A DNA stretch of 32,494 nucleotides, from the NCBI GenBank assembly GCA_025927935.1, contig JAICKM010000005.1, forward strand, positions 1 to 32,494, given 5' to 3'. Under the pieces are notes generated by a model that saw only the letters and a program-made list of their open reading frames with translations, was not told the DNA's origin and did not search any database. Both the position numbers and the translations under genes were made by a program. This DNA is from Chloroflexia bacterium. Lineage in GTDB: Bacteria > Chloroflexota > Chloroflexia > QHBQ01 > JADMIH01. Below, in pieces: positions 1 through 7,991 of this stretch (its first letter is position 1; every line of letters begins with the position of its first letter).

Positions 1-228
1 ACGATCCTTAGCTTGCAGGACAGCTTCGCGCCCGCCCTGCTGGTAACAAAGGGCGGGCCGCACTACGCGACCCTGTTCTTGCCGCTCAAAATCTACTTCG
101 ACGCCTTCCAGAACTTCCGCTTCGGCTATGGCTCGGCCATGATCTGGGTGCTATACGGCGTGACGACGGTGATTGTGATGGCGCAATACCTGACCACGCG
201 CCGCTGGAGCGAGGCCGCCTTTGACTGA
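1..228 (+). CDS. Sugar ABC transporter permease, C-terminal end (partial)
   Basis: This is the last 75 codons of an inner-membrane permease of the MalF/UgpA type, which forms half of the channel of a carbohydrate ABC importer. The reading frame is open from base 1, so the start lies outside the window. The visible part has the usual family ending: an LxTxGGPxxAT-like stretch (LLVTKGGPHYAT), then an aromatic segment leading to FGYGSAM and a final membrane helix (about residues 50-68). Its stop overlaps the TTG start of the next permease by 8 bases, which implies translational coupling. The substrate-binding protein would be expected upstream, outside the window. The family is clear; the sugar cannot be told. 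Confidence 0.85.
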   Translation, partial: TILSLQDSFAPALLVTKGGPHYATLFLPLKIYFDAFQNFRFGYGSAMIWVLYGVTTVIVMAQYLTTRRWSEAAFD

Positions 229-1078
229 TCCTGGCGCGGGTTTGCTGCCACCCGCGCGCCCGCCCCGCGTGCGGCTGGGTCTGTGGCATGCCCTGCTGCT
301 GTTCATCAGCGTGCTCTTCCTGCTGCCGCTGGCCTCGATGATTATCGGGTCGCTGCGCTTGCCGGGACTCCCGCCGCCACGGGGCATGGAGTGGATCCCC
401 AAACCGATCTCCTGGGCCAACTACCCGGCGGTATTCCAGTTGATCGAGCTTGGGCGCTATCTCGTCAACACGCTCGTGGTGGAGGCCCTGGCCGTGCCGG
501 TGACGCTGCTGGTCGGCTCGTGGGCCGGGTTTGCCCTGGCCCAGTTGCCGTTGCGCATCGCCCGGCGCATCATGAACGCGACCCTGCTGATCCTGTTGCT
601 GCCCGAAACCGCGCTCTGGGTCAGCCGCTTCATCCTCTACCGGCTGACGGGCCTGCTCGATACGCCGGTTGCCCTGGCCGCGCCGAGCCTGATGGCGACC
701 AGCCCGATCTATGTGCTCATCTTCTACTGGAGCTACCGCCGGGTGCCCGGCGAGGTATGGGAAGCCGCCCAGCTGGATGGGGCCGGGGCGCTGCGCACGT
801 GGTGGACCATCGGCCTCCCCGCCGTGCGTCCGGCGCTGGCCGCCGTGAGCGTGCTCACCTTTGTCTACTACTGGCGGGAATTCAACGATCCGCTACTCTA
901 TATCCAGAGCGTCGAAAAGTATACCGTCTCACTGGGTCTGGCTTACCTGGAGCAACTCGATCCCACCAACTGGCCCATTCTGATGGCAGGCTCCGTGCTG
1001 ATTACCGCGCCGCTGGTCGCCGTGTTCCTGCTGGCGCAGCCCTTTTTTCTGGAGGCGCTGGAACGCCGCCGCCAGTAA
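221..1078 (+). CDS. Carbohydrate ABC transporter permease, MalG/UgpE type
   Basis: A 285-residue inner-membrane permease, normal length for the family, that would pair with the preceding MalF-type subunit. It has about six hydrophobic helices, the first near residues 21-43. The coupling (EAA) loop that contacts the ATPase is plain: EAAQLDGAGALRTWW followed by IGLPAVRPAL, near residues 187-210. The start is taken as TTG at 221, inside the end of the upstream gene; no ATG in frame lies near it. No ATP-binding subunit follows, so the ATPase may be encoded elsewhere or upstream. The gene downstream encodes a surface protein with a beta-propeller, which could supply or bind the transported glycan; that link rests only on proximity. 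Confidence 0.9.
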   Translation: MTDPGAGLLPPARPPRVRLGLWHALLLFISVLFLLPLASMIIGSLRLPGLPPPRGMEWIPKPISWANYPAVFQLIELGRYLVNTLVVEALAVPVTLLVGSWAGFALAQLPLRIARRIMNATLLILLLPETALWVSRFILYRLTGLLDTPVALAAPSLMATSPIYVLIFYWSYRRVPGEVWEAAQLDGAGALRTWWTIGLPAVRPALAAVSVLTFVYYWREFNDPLLYIQSVEKYTVSLGLAYLEQLDPTNWPILMAGSVLITAPLVAVFLLAQPFFLEALERRRQ

Positions 1079-1110
1079 ATCCCGTCCTGCGTGCCATCCG
1101 AAGGAGCCTT

Positions 1111-3339
1111 ATGAAACGTCTGCTTGTCGCTCTCAGTCTTTGCGGTCTGGGCCTCAGCGGGGGCGCCGCCCTGGCCGCCGGACCGCTCGCCGGTGGGTCG
1201 CCGGTGGCGAGCGCCACTGCTACCCCCCTGGCCGCACCCGTGGCCGGGCTGCCGCGCCTGGAGGGGCCGGGCGCGCCCGTGCTGCCCGCGCCGCCGCTGT
1301 ATACCACCGCGCCCGCGCCCTATGTGCCGCTGACGGCCACGATTTTCGCGCCCAACACGCGGGCCAACACCGATGCCACGACCTACGCGCAGCAAGAGCC
1401 GAGCATCGCAGTCAATCCGCTCAACCCGCTCAACGTCATCGCCTCGGCCAAGGACGAGCGGCGCGCGGCCGGTCCCGGCACGGCCACCAAGGAGGTCTGG
1501 GAATATGCCTCGTTCGACGGCGGCCAGACCTGGGCCAACGTCCGTGCGCCGATCACCGGCACCCACGCCATCCGCCAAAGCGACCCGGTCAACCTCTTTC
1601 GGGACGACGGCGTGGCCTATGCCTGCTATCTGGGCTACAACGATACCGGCGGCTACAGCGACACCGGCATCATCGTGAGTCGCTCGACCGACGGCGGCTT
1701 GACCTGGCGCGACCCGGTGGTGGCCGTGAGCGAGGCGGGCGGCTACAGCACCGATAAGCAATGGTTCGCCGTGGACAACAACCCGGCCAGCCCCTACTAT
1801 CACCGCATGTACCTGACCTGGACGGAGTTCGGCGCCTGCAACGGCTGTATCCACATGGTGACATCCGACGACGGCGGGATGACCTGGAGCGACCGCTCGC
1901 GCCAAATCTCGACCAACAGCGGCAACCAGCAGTTTTCGATGCCGACCGTGCTCTGGAACGGCAATCTCTTCGTCAACTGGGCCAACGGCAACAGTATCGT
2001 GTACCGCATCTCGACGGACGGCGGGGCAACCTTCGGCCCGGAGGTCGTCGCGGCCACGATGAACACAAACCTGGGCATGCCGGGACGCAATTGGCGCATC
2101 AACCCCATCCCGGCGGCCGCCGCCGACCGGGCCACGCCCACGCACCTGGTGATCGTCTGGAACGATGGGCGCAAAAATGTGGCGAACGGAGTGGACATAT
2201 ATGCCGTGCGCTCCGCCGATGGCGGGGCCACCTGGACGGCGCCGGCCCGCCTGAACGACGACCCGCCTAATGCCGTCAAGCAGCAGGCCGAGCCGTGGGT
2301 GACGACCGCGCCGGACGGCACCTTCCACGCCATCTGGTACGATGAGCGCGACGATAACAGCCCGAACATCGTCTTCAACATCTACTACACCCGCTCCGAC
2401 GACGGCGGCGTGACCTGGAGTCCCGACATCCGCGCCAGCGACGGCGTGACCGACCTGAACATCGGCATCCCGCAGGGGCCGGGTTGGAACGAGGCGGCGG
2501 GCGACTATATCAACCTGGCGGCCACCAACAGCGAGGTCTACGGCGCCTGGACCGACACCCGTAGCGGCACCAATGAGGACATCTATACATTCCACGGCCA
2601 CCTGGTGCCGACCACGCCCACCGCTACCGCCACGGTGACGCCCACGCCGGAGCCGGTCACGCCTTCGCCGACCGCCACGGCCACGGCCACACCGTGCGCC
2701 ATTCGCTTCACCGACGTGAGCACGGAATATTACGCGCAGGCCGTCTACTACCTGGCCTGCCACGGCATCGTCTCCGGCTACAGCAACGGCGACGGCACGC
2801 TGAGCTACCGGCCGAACAACAACACAACCCGCGCTCAGATGGTTAAGATCGTGGTGGGCGCGTTCGCCGTGCCGGTCCACACCCCGACCACGCCGACTTT
2901 CGCCGATGTGAGTCCGGCCCATCCGTTCTACACCTATATAGAGTCGGCGGCAGCGGCGGGGATCATCAGCGGGTACGACTGCGGCGGGCCGGGCGAACCC
3001 TGTATCGGCGGCAAGCCCTACTTCCGGCCCTCCGCCGACGTGACGCGCGGCCAGCTCACCAAGCTCGTAACCATCGCCGCGCGCTGGGCGGTGCGCAACC
3101 CGCCCGCCGCGACCTTTGCCGATATGCCGCCCGGCGCGCCGTTCTACGCCTTCGTGGAAACGGCGGCCTGCCACGGCGTGATCAGCGGCTACACCTGCGG
3201 CAGCCCCGGCGAACCGTGCAGCGGGGGCGGCCTCTACTTCCGGCCCGGCAACCCGGCCACGCGCGGCCAATTGGCGAAGATCGTCTACCTGAGCATGACC
3301 AGCGGGGCCACCAGTTGCGCGACCGGGCCGGATCAATAG
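1111..3339 (+). CDS. Secreted Asp-box beta-propeller protein with three SLH domains
   Basis: This 742-residue protein has a signal peptide (MKRLLVALSLCGLGLSGGAA) and is likely held at the cell surface. The start is ATG 1111 with AAGGAG 5 bases upstream; the open frame extends much further 5' but only across the permease gene. Six Asp boxes of the S-x-D-G-G-x-T-W type lie near residues 134, 192, 252, 301, 368 and 429, indicating a sialidase-like six-bladed propeller. A FRIP-like motif of true sialidases is not apparent, so glycan binding is as likely as hydrolysis. A Thr/Pro linker (about 505-530) leads to three SLH domains (about 531-590, 596-660, 668-728), two with a GGPGEPC or GSPGEPC insert. 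SLH domains bind cell-wall polymer in other bacteria. It lies 32 bases after the permease and may be cotranscribed. Confidence 0.85.
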   Translation: MKRLLVALSLCGLGLSGGAALAAGPLAGGSPVASATATPLAAPVAGLPRLEGPGAPVLPAPPLYTTAPAPYVPLTATIFAPNTRANTDATTYAQQEPSIAVNPLNPLNVIASAKDERRAAGPGTATKEVWEYASFDGGQTWANVRAPITGTHAIRQSDPVNLFRDDGVAYACYLGYNDTGGYSDTGIIVSRSTDGGLTWRDPVVAVSEAGGYSTDKQWFAVDNNPASPYYHRMYLTWTEFGACNGCIHMVTSDDGGMTWSDRSRQISTNSGNQQFSMPTVLWNGNLFVNWANGNSIVYRISTDGGATFGPEVVAATMNTNLGMPGRNWRINPIPAAAADRATPTHLVIVWNDGRKNVANGVDIYAVRSADGGATWTAPARLNDDPPNAVKQQAEPWVTTAPDGTFHAIWYDERDDNSPNIVFNIYYTRSDDGGVTWSPDIRASDGVTDLNIGIPQGPGWNEAAGDYINLAATNSEVYGAWTDTRSGTNEDIYTFHGHLVPTTPTATATVTPTPEPVTPSPTATATATPCAIRFTDVSTEYYAQAVYYLACHGIVSGYSNGDGTLSYRPNNNTTRAQMVKIVVGAFAVPVHTPTTPTFADVSPAHPFYTYIESAAAAGIISGYDCGGPGEPCIGGKPYFRPSADVTRGQLTKLVTIAARWAVRNPPAATFADMPPGAPFYAFVETAACHGVISGYTCGSPGEPCSGGGLYFRPGNPATRGQLAKIVYLSMTSGATSCATGPDQ

Positions 3340-3362
3340 GGACCGGGTAAGGTTGCTCTAGG

Positions 3363-3397
3363 GGCCGGTTTCCAACCCGCCCACCGCGGGACCGGCC
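3363..3397. terminator. Stem-loop between convergent genes
   Basis: GGCCGGT at 3363-3369 pairs perfectly with ACCGGCC at 3391-3397 across a 21-base loop. It lies between the SLH protein gene (+) and the RidA-like gene (-), where a transcription end is expected. There is no T-run on either side, so a factor-independent terminator is not demonstrated. Confidence 0.3.
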
Positions 3398-3404
3398 GCA
3401 TGGA

Positions 3405-3800
3405 TTAACGGGCGGCTTCGGGGATAATCGCCTCGGCCTCGATCTCGACCAGCATGGCCGGGTCGATCAGGCGGCTGACTTCGACCATGGTGGCGACCGG
3501 GCGGATGCTGCCGAAGACCTCGCCATGCGCGCGGCCCACGGCTTCCGCGTAGTCGATGTTGGTGACGAACATGCGCGTGCGGACCACGTGGGTCAGGTCC
3601 GCGCCCGCCTGTTGCAGCGCCTGCGCGATGTTGGCGAGGGCCTGCCGGGCCTGGGCATAGGGGTCGCCGGGGCCAACGATGCGCCCGTCCGCGCCGGTGG
3701 CCGTGGTGCCCGCGACGTGGACGACGTTGCCCACGCGCACGGCCCGCGAGTAGCCGACAATCGGCTCCCAGGGGCTGTTGCCGCTGATATTCTGGCGCAC
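3405..3800 (-). CDS. RidA-family (YjgF/UK114) protein, probably lacking the catalytic Arg
   Basis: A 131-residue protein with the single-domain length of the family, which forms trimers; classical RidA hydrolyses reactive imines and enamines from pyridoxal enzymes. Family features are the [10 protein letters not shown] strand, [15 protein letters not shown] and the C-terminal VEIEAEAI. Where deaminating RidA proteins have an Arg before the SxVEV segment, this one reads PVATMVEV, with Ala at that place by motif alignment, so imine deaminase activity is doubtful. The start is GTG 3800. Its Shine-Dalgarno sequence (AGGAGGAG) lies inside the last codons and stop of the gene upstream, so translation is coupled. 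It is the last gene of the GntR/ABC operon. Confidence 0.85.
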   Translation of the reverse strand: MRQNISGNSPWEPIVGYSRAVRVGNVVHVAGTTATGADGRIVGPGDPYAQARQALANIAQALQQAGADLTHVVRTRMFVTNIDYAEAVGRAHGEVFGSIRPVATMVEVSRLIDPAMLVEIEAEAIIPEAAR

Positions 3801-3803
3801 GTG

Positions 3804-4784
3804 TTAACTCCTCCTATATTCGTCGGCGCCGGCCATGCTAGCATCAGGCGCCCTGCTTCGCGGGGCCGGGTGGCTCTCGGTCAGCAGGGAAACCACGCCG
3901 GGCGTGGTGCTGCTGCGGAGCCGCGACCGAACCGGCGCGGGCGGCTCCGCCGGGGGCAGCCCGGCCCGTTCGCGCAGGGCGGCGGCCAGGCGGGCGGGGT
4001 CGTCGGCGGCCAGGTAGAGGACGCGGGCGGGCGCCGCCTCTTTGATCATGCCTTGTAGCACGACCGGCTCATGCAGCCGCAGCGTCAGGTCGGTGCGCCC
4101 GCCCGCCGCCAGGTAGACGGCGTTGCGCTGGGGCACGGCGCGCAGGCCCTCCTGCCCTCCCGGCGCTTTGGCCCGCTCCACGACTACGTCCGCAATCTGC
4201 GCGTAGGGCACGAAGCCCTCGGCCAGCAGCCCATAGTGCAGCCGCATGCCCGCCGCTTCCAGGCGGTAGGGCAGGACCTGCAACGACGCGTACAGGCCCA
4301 CCACCCAGAGCGTCATGTAGACGGTGGCGAAGAACAGGATCCAGCGCACCAGCGGCCACGAAATCAGGAACTCGTAGGCCAGCGTCTCGACGGGCACGAC
4401 CATGACGGCGAAGGCCAGCATGGTGCCCATCATGGAGCGTTTGCTGTAGCGGAACTCCTCGCCGGCCAGGGGCCGGCGGCGGACGGCCCAGCGATAGAGG
4501 CAGATCCAGATGCGCGGCTCCAGCGCGACGAAGCGGGCTACCGGGCGCGGCAGCAACACGCTCAACCCCTCGACCACCGCGGCTTCCACGTTCAGGCCCG
4601 CCGCACGGTTGCGCCGGTAGTCGCGCACCATCAGCGCGATCTCGCCCCCGACGACGAGCAGCAGCAGCAACTCGATGCCCCCGCCCACCAGCAGCGCCGT
4701 GCCCGCGTCGAGCACCTGGCCCCAGACCAGGGCGATCTCCGCCACGATCAGGGCGGGCAGAAACCATTTCAGCATCTGTCTCAT
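3804..4784 (-). CDS. Four-helix membrane protein with PH-like C-terminal part
   Basis: 326 residues, not assigned to a named family. Four hydrophobic segments are visible, near residues 5-22, 28-52, 118-138 and 142-167. The part after the last helix (about 170-280) reads like a bacterial PH-type domain: RLEAAGMRLHYGLL followed by VPYAQIADVVVE, resembling the bPH2 pattern seen in YdbS-type proteins. The C-terminus is polar and low in complexity. ATG 4784 is chosen because GGAGGA lies 11 bases upstream and the frame starts just after the permease gene stop (16-base gap). The position between an ABC-2 permease and the RidA-like gene suggests a membrane accessory of the transporter; this is inference. 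Confidence 0.7.
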   Translation of the reverse strand: MRQMLKWFLPALIVAEIALVWGQVLDAGTALLVGGGIELLLLLVVGGEIALMVRDYRRNRAAGLNVEAAVVEGLSVLLPRPVARFVALEPRIWICLYRWAVRRRPLAGEEFRYSKRSMMGTMLAFAVMVVPVETLAYEFLISWPLVRWILFFATVYMTLWVVGLYASLQVLPYRLEAAGMRLHYGLLAEGFVPYAQIADVVVERAKAPGGQEGLRAVPQRNAVYLAAGGRTDLTLRLHEPVVLQGMIKEAAPARVLYLAADDPARLAAALRERAGLPPAEPPAPVRSRLRSSTTPGVVSLLTESHPAPRSRAPDASMAGADEYRRS

Positions 4785-4800
4785 GGCCGCACCGCTCCTC

Positions 4801-5565
4801 CTAATAGGCCCGTTTGCGGAACAAGGCCAGGGCGCCGGCCACCGGGACGATGGCCGTCACCAGGCAGATCACGAACTCCTTGACCGGGAAGGCCGTGCCC
4901 AGGAAGCCCGACAGGCTGGCCCAGTAGCGGGGCAGGCTCCAATCGGCCCAACCCGGCAGGAACGCGCCGACCACACCGGGCAGGCCGATAACGATGGCGA
5001 CCAGGATTGCCAGGCCCGCCGGGCGCAGCGCGTCGTCGAACAGGGTGGAGAAGAGCAGGGCGATGCCCAGGATCGACAGCGTGCCAAGCCAGAGTAGCAC
5101 CGTGGCGAGCAGGATGCGGTCAACCGGCACGCTCTGGCCCAGCAGCACCGCCGTCAGCAACATGACCACGCTGCCGAGCAGGCTGACACCTAGCAGGATC
5201 GCCGCGCTCACCAGGTACTTGGTGATCAGCACCCGCTCGCGGCTCACCGGCTTGCTCAGCAAGAAAAAGATCGTGCCTTTGCCGACCTCCCCGGCAATTA
5301 GACCCGCGCCCAGGAAGGCGGCCAGCCCGCCGAGCACCATCGGTCCGTTCTTGGGGAACCATTGTCCCCAGACGTATAAACCGAAGTTGGCGACCGATAA
5401 CTGTAGATCGTTTTTGATCGCCTCCGGCAGCCCGGCAGTGCCGGGACTGGTTGCCAGATCGCGGATGACGCTATACAGGACAGACAGGCCCGCCACCACC
5501 AGCACCGTGATCGCCGCGCCGATAATCATCTTCCAGCGGGCGTCGATTAGCTCTTTAGCGACCAT
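4801..5565 (-). CDS. ABC-2 type transporter permease
   Basis: 254 residues with about six membrane segments, the usual layout of permeases of the NatB/ABC-2 group. An amphipathic N-terminus ([12 protein letters not shown]) precedes helix 1. The segment GEVGKGTIFFLLSKPVSRER is the hallmark of this family: a cytoplasmic loop with the KPVSR-like motif between helices. The start is ATG 5565, with AAGGAGGG six bases upstream inside the end of the ATPase gene; the genes overlap by 11 bases. It should form the membrane channel for the ATPase encoded just upstream. The exported substrate is unknown; drugs, peptide antibiotics and lipids are typical for relatives. Confidence 0.88.
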   Translation of the reverse strand: MVAKELIDARWKMIIGAAITVLVVAGLSVLYSVIRDLATSPGTAGLPEAIKNDLQLSVANFGLYVWGQWFPKNGPMVLGGLAAFLGAGLIAGEVGKGTIFFLLSKPVSRERVLITKYLVSAAILLGVSLLGSVVMLLTAVLLGQSVPVDRILLATVLLWLGTLSILGIALLFSTLFDDALRPAGLAILVAIVIGLPGVVGAFLPGWADWSLPRYWASLSGFLGTAFPVKEFVICLVTAIVPVAGALALFRKRAY

Positions 5566-6517
5566 CGGAACCCTCCTTCATGTATTCGAGGAAGAGGTCT
5601 TCCAGGTTCAGATTGACGCTATCCAGGTCGCGCACGGGATAGGGGCGGGTTTGCAGCTGCGCCGCCAGGGCGTCCACGTCGCCGCGGGCGATCACCCGCA
5701 CGCCGCGCCCCTCTTGCTCGACGCGGGCCACGCCAGGCAGCGCGCGCAGCGCGGCGATTTCAGCGGGCGGCGGCACATCGGCGTAGGTTAGCTTGAGCAC
5801 GCGCTGGGTCTGCTTCAGGTGATCCAGGTCGTCGCTGACCAGCAGTTTGCCGTTGCGGATGATGCCCACCCGGTCGGCCACCGCTTCCACCTCGGAGAGG
5901 ATGTGCGACGAAAAAAAGACCGTCTTGCCCTCGGCGGCGATGTCGCGGATCAGGGTGTTGAGGAACTCATGGCGCGCGACCGGATCGAGACCGGATGTCG
6001 GTTCATCAAGGATCAGCAGATCAGGTTCGCTGCCCAGGGCCAGGCTCAAGGCCAGTTGCGATTTCATGCCTTTGGAAAGCCGGCCCACCCGCTCCCGCGG
6101 CGGCAGGCCGAACAGTGTGATGTAGCGGTCGACCACGGCCTGGTTCCAGCGCCGGCTGGTCTGGCGGCAGAAGGCGCAGGTCTGTGGGATCGTCAGATAG
6201 TCATACATGCTGTTGACCTCACTGACGTAGCCCACATGGGCGCGCACTTCGAGGCTCTGCGTGCCGACGTCGTAACCGAGCACGCGGGCGCTGCCGCCGG
6301 TCGCGGGCCGGAACCCGAGCAGCGCCTTGATCGTCGTCGTTTTGCCCGCGCCGTTCGGGCCGAGGAAGCCGAAGACGGCGCCCCGCGGCACCTGGAGATT
6401 GAGGCCGTCGACCGCGCGGATGCTACCATAGCTGACGACCAGAGCTTGTATCTCAATGGCTGCGGCTGGTGGGGTTGTGTGCTGCGCGCCCGCCGCCGCC
6501 GTCGCCATAGTTGTCAT
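5555..6517 (-). CDS. ABC transporter ATP-binding protein
   Basis: A 320-residue cytoplasmic ATPase. Walker A GPNGAGKT is at 53-60, the signature LSKGM at 147-151, Walker B with DEPTSGLDP at 171-179 and the switch His in SSHIL at 205. The N-terminal ATPase part (about 20-230) is followed by a roughly 80-residue C-terminal domain, common in exporters of the CcmA/NatA/YtrB type. The region usually holding the Q-loop Gln reads [12 protein letters not shown], as in the YtrB-like branch. The gene overlaps the regulator by 4 bases (ATGA) and the permease by 11, so the three are translationally coupled. Confidence 0.92.
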   Translation of the reverse strand: MTTMATAAAGAQHTTPPAAAIEIQALVVSYGSIRAVDGLNLQVPRGAVFGFLGPNGAGKTTTIKALLGFRPATGGSARVLGYDVGTQSLEVRAHVGYVSEVNSMYDYLTIPQTCAFCRQTSRRWNQAVVDRYITLFGLPPRERVGRLSKGMKSQLALSLALGSEPDLLILDEPTSGLDPVARHEFLNTLIRDIAAEGKTVFFSSHILSEVEAVADRVGIIRNGKLLVSDDLDHLKQTQRVLKLTYADVPPPAEIAALRALPGVARVEQEGRGVRVIARGDVDALAAQLQTRPYPVRDLDSVNLNLEDLFLEYMKEGSDGR

Positions 6518-6918
6518 TGCTGTCCCTCGCTCTCTCTATAAAACCGGGCCACCTCCGCCTGGAATCCGGCTGCTAATTCAGCCGGGGCGATGCCCAGGCC
6601 GGCGGCATCATGGACCAGGCGGTGCAGGCGCTCATACAGCGCCGCGATTTGTTGATGGCGTAACGCGCCGCTCGCCTGGGCGAGCACGACAGTGCCCGCG
6701 CCGGGCCGGCTCTCGATCAGGCCCATGCCCTGCAACTTGTCGTAGGCTTGCACAATGGTGTTCGGCGCGATGGCAAGATCGCCCGCCAGTTGGCGCACGG
6801 TAGGCAGTTGCTCGCCGGGCTGTAACGTCCCGACTTCCATGGCATGGCGGAACTGCTCGGCGATCTGCATGTAGATCGGCACGCCGCTATGGCGCTCGAT
6901 GGTGATCCAGATGGGCAT
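6514..6918 (-). CDS. GntR-family regulator, YtrA subfamily
   Basis: 134 residues: an N-terminal winged helix (about 1-75) and a short helical C-terminal tail instead of a full ligand domain, the layout of the YtrA subfamily, which often represses its own ABC transporter operon. Recognition region: QLPTVRQLAGDLAIAPNTIV, then AYDKLQGMGLIESRPGAGTVV. The start is set at ATG 6918 (MPIWITIE), close behind GGGAG. The longer frame to 6963 would begin inside the -10 box of the promoter, so it is excluded. As first gene of the operon it is a plausible autorepressor. The trigger is unknown; relatives respond to cell-wall antibiotics. Confidence 0.88.
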   Translation of the reverse strand: MPIWITIERHSGVPIYMQIAEQFRHAMEVGTLQPGEQLPTVRQLAGDLAIAPNTIVQAYDKLQGMGLIESRPGAGTVVLAQASGALRHQQIAALYERLHRLVHDAAGLGIAPAELAAGFQAEVARFYRESEGQQ

Positions 6919-6954
6919 AGGCTCCCGTTCCGATTGTCGCATATAACTAATACA

Positions 6955-6983
6955 ATGATACACTTGCGCGGGGCGGGAGTCAA
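6955..6983 (-). promoter_or_regulatory. Promoter of the GntR/ABC/RidA operon
   Basis: On the minus strand TTGACT (6983-6978) is followed after exactly 17 bases by TATCAT (6960-6955), a good housekeeping-type promoter. Transcription would start near 6948, about 30 bases before the regulator's ATG at 6918. The A/T-rich stretch over and just past the -10 box (to about 6942) is a plausible operator for the YtrA-like regulator, but it is only weakly symmetric. Confidence 0.75.
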
Positions 6984-7030
6984 TAGGTCTAGAGACGGAG
7001 AGCCGGTTGCAGGGGATGCCGCAAAATTCT

Positions 7031-7057
7031 AATATAGCGCTAACATTGCGCTTATAT
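7031..7057. promoter_or_regulatory. Near-palindrome upstream of hsp20
   Basis: AATATAGCGC (7031-7040) and GCGCTTATAT (7048-7057) form an inverted repeat with a one-base offset around a 7-base centre. It lies in the divergent region between the GntR operon and hsp20, about 115 bases before the hsp20 start. It does not match the CIRCE element. It could be a heat-shock or other operator; no clean -35/-10 pair is evident beside it. Confidence 0.35.
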
Positions 7058-7172
7058 CGTTCTAACGAAAGTTGTAGTAGGATGCTTAGCGAACGCGGGA
7101 AATAAGAACTGGATGACCAGCCGCGGGACCAATCAAATGTATCACCTGTTTTTTGGGAAAGGAGGATCAGCC

Positions 7173-7652
7173 ATGACCAACCTGACGAATCGTTCGACTG
7201 AATATAACCAGCCGGTGCCCTTGCGGGAAGCGATCAACAGCTTGTTCTCGCAGAGCTTCCTCAGCCCAACCTGGGGCACGCTCTTCGGCCGTGTTGGGAC
7301 GCCCGGCCCCGCGCTGGACGTGTACGAGGACGAGGATAACTACTTTGTGCTCGCCGTGATGCCGGGGGTCGATCCGAACAAGCTGGAGATTACGTCCCAG
7401 GATAACACGCTATCGATTGCCGGCGAAATCGGTTCCTTTGTGCCGGAGGGCAAACATGTGGTCTGGCAGGAAGTGCCGGTGGGCAGCTTCCGCCGCGTGC
7501 TGACCTTGCCGATGCCGTTTGACACCGCGAAGGTGCAGGCCCAATATGACGGCGGGCTGCTGAAGCTGATCGTGCCCAAGGCCGAACATGCCCGGCTCCA
7601 CCGGATTCCGATCAGCGCGAACACCGCGAACACCCCGCCGAGTAAGATCTGA
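7173..7652 (+). CDS. Small heat shock protein, Hsp20/alpha-crystallin family
   Basis: A 159-residue chaperone that holds unfolded proteins in large oligomers without ATP. The alpha-crystallin domain spans about residues 45-140: PALDVYEDEDNYFVLAVMPG opens it, and GSFRRVLTLP and YDGGLLKLIVPK follow. The C-terminal RIPIS carries the I-x-I motif used for oligomer assembly. The start is ATG 7173 with a strong AAAGGAGG 8 bases upstream; the open frame reaches back 20 codons to 7113, but no ribosome site supports that. It is monocistronic, closed by a pair of hairpins. Confidence 0.93.
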   Translation: MTNLTNRSTEYNQPVPLREAINSLFSQSFLSPTWGTLFGRVGTPGPALDVYEDEDNYFVLAVMPGVDPNKLEITSQDNTLSIAGEIGSFVPEGKHVVWQEVPVGSFRRVLTLPMPFDTAKVQAQYDGGLLKLIVPKAEHARLHRIPISANTANTPPSKI

Positions 7653-7676
7653 CATGCCCAACGGTCTCAGGCCAGG

Positions 7677-7732
7677 CCCGGTCGGGCCTTGTACGACCGG
7701 GAAGGGAAAAGGCCCGCGCTCCGGCGCGGGCC
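7677..7732. terminator. Tandem terminator hairpins after hsp20
   Basis: First hairpin: CCCGGTCG (7677-7684) with CGACCGGG (7694-7701). Second: GGCCCGCGC (7711-7719), loop TCCG, GCGCGGGCC (7724-7732), followed by TTCTTCATT. Four A's precede the second hairpin, so it can also serve the convergent small gene on the minus strand. Confidence 0.85.
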
Positions 7733-7742
7733 TTCTTCATTG

Positions 7743-7976
7743 CTACGTGTTGTCTAACTGCGGTAGTAGCTCCTCGATCCAGGCCGGCTTCTCGTCGCTG
7801 CGGGTGAAGCGGCGCTCGTAGCCGCAATCAAAGCAGCGGACGCGAATGGTGCCGTTGCTGTCGCCGAGTTCGATCCGGCTGCCCTGGTGCCGCCCCTCAT
7901 AGATGGTGTGCCGCACCCAGGACTCGTGCTTGCGCGAGATCACCACGCGCGTGTGCGGGCACGTGTCGCTGTTCAT
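7743..7976 (-). CDS. Small Cys/His protein, possible zinc ribbon
   Basis: A 77-residue protein not assigned to a family. It has a CPH group at residues 6-8 and a CFDC group at 48-51, which together could bind one zinc; the second knuckle is followed by GYERRF as in many zinc ribbons. The start ATG 7976 has AGGAGG 7 bases upstream. It follows the GTPase gene by 15 bases on the same strand and is probably cotranscribed with it. Nucleic-acid binding would fit the fold but is not shown. Confidence 0.7.
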   Translation of the reverse strand: MNSDTCPHTRVVISRKHESWVRHTIYEGRHQGSRIELGDSNGTIRVRCFDCGYERRFTRSDEKPAWIEELLPQLDNT

Positions 7977-7991
7977 GGGCCGGCCTCCTGC

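Noticed and set aside
283..1110. 5' extension of the SLH protein frame across the permease gene
   Set aside because: The signal peptide and AAGGAG fix the start at 1111; the extension is an out-of-frame reading of the permease.
943..3336. 797-codon open frame on the minus strand opposite the SLH protein gene
   Set aside because: It mirrors a well-supported secreted protein in GC-rich DNA, is extremely Arg/Gly/Ala-rich and resembles no family.
6919..6963. Upstream extension of the GntR regulator to 6963
   Set aside because: It would start within the -10 box of its own promoter.
7031..7057. CIRCE (HrcA) site for hsp20
   Set aside because: The arms do not match the TTAGCACTC/GAGTGCTAA arms of CIRCE.
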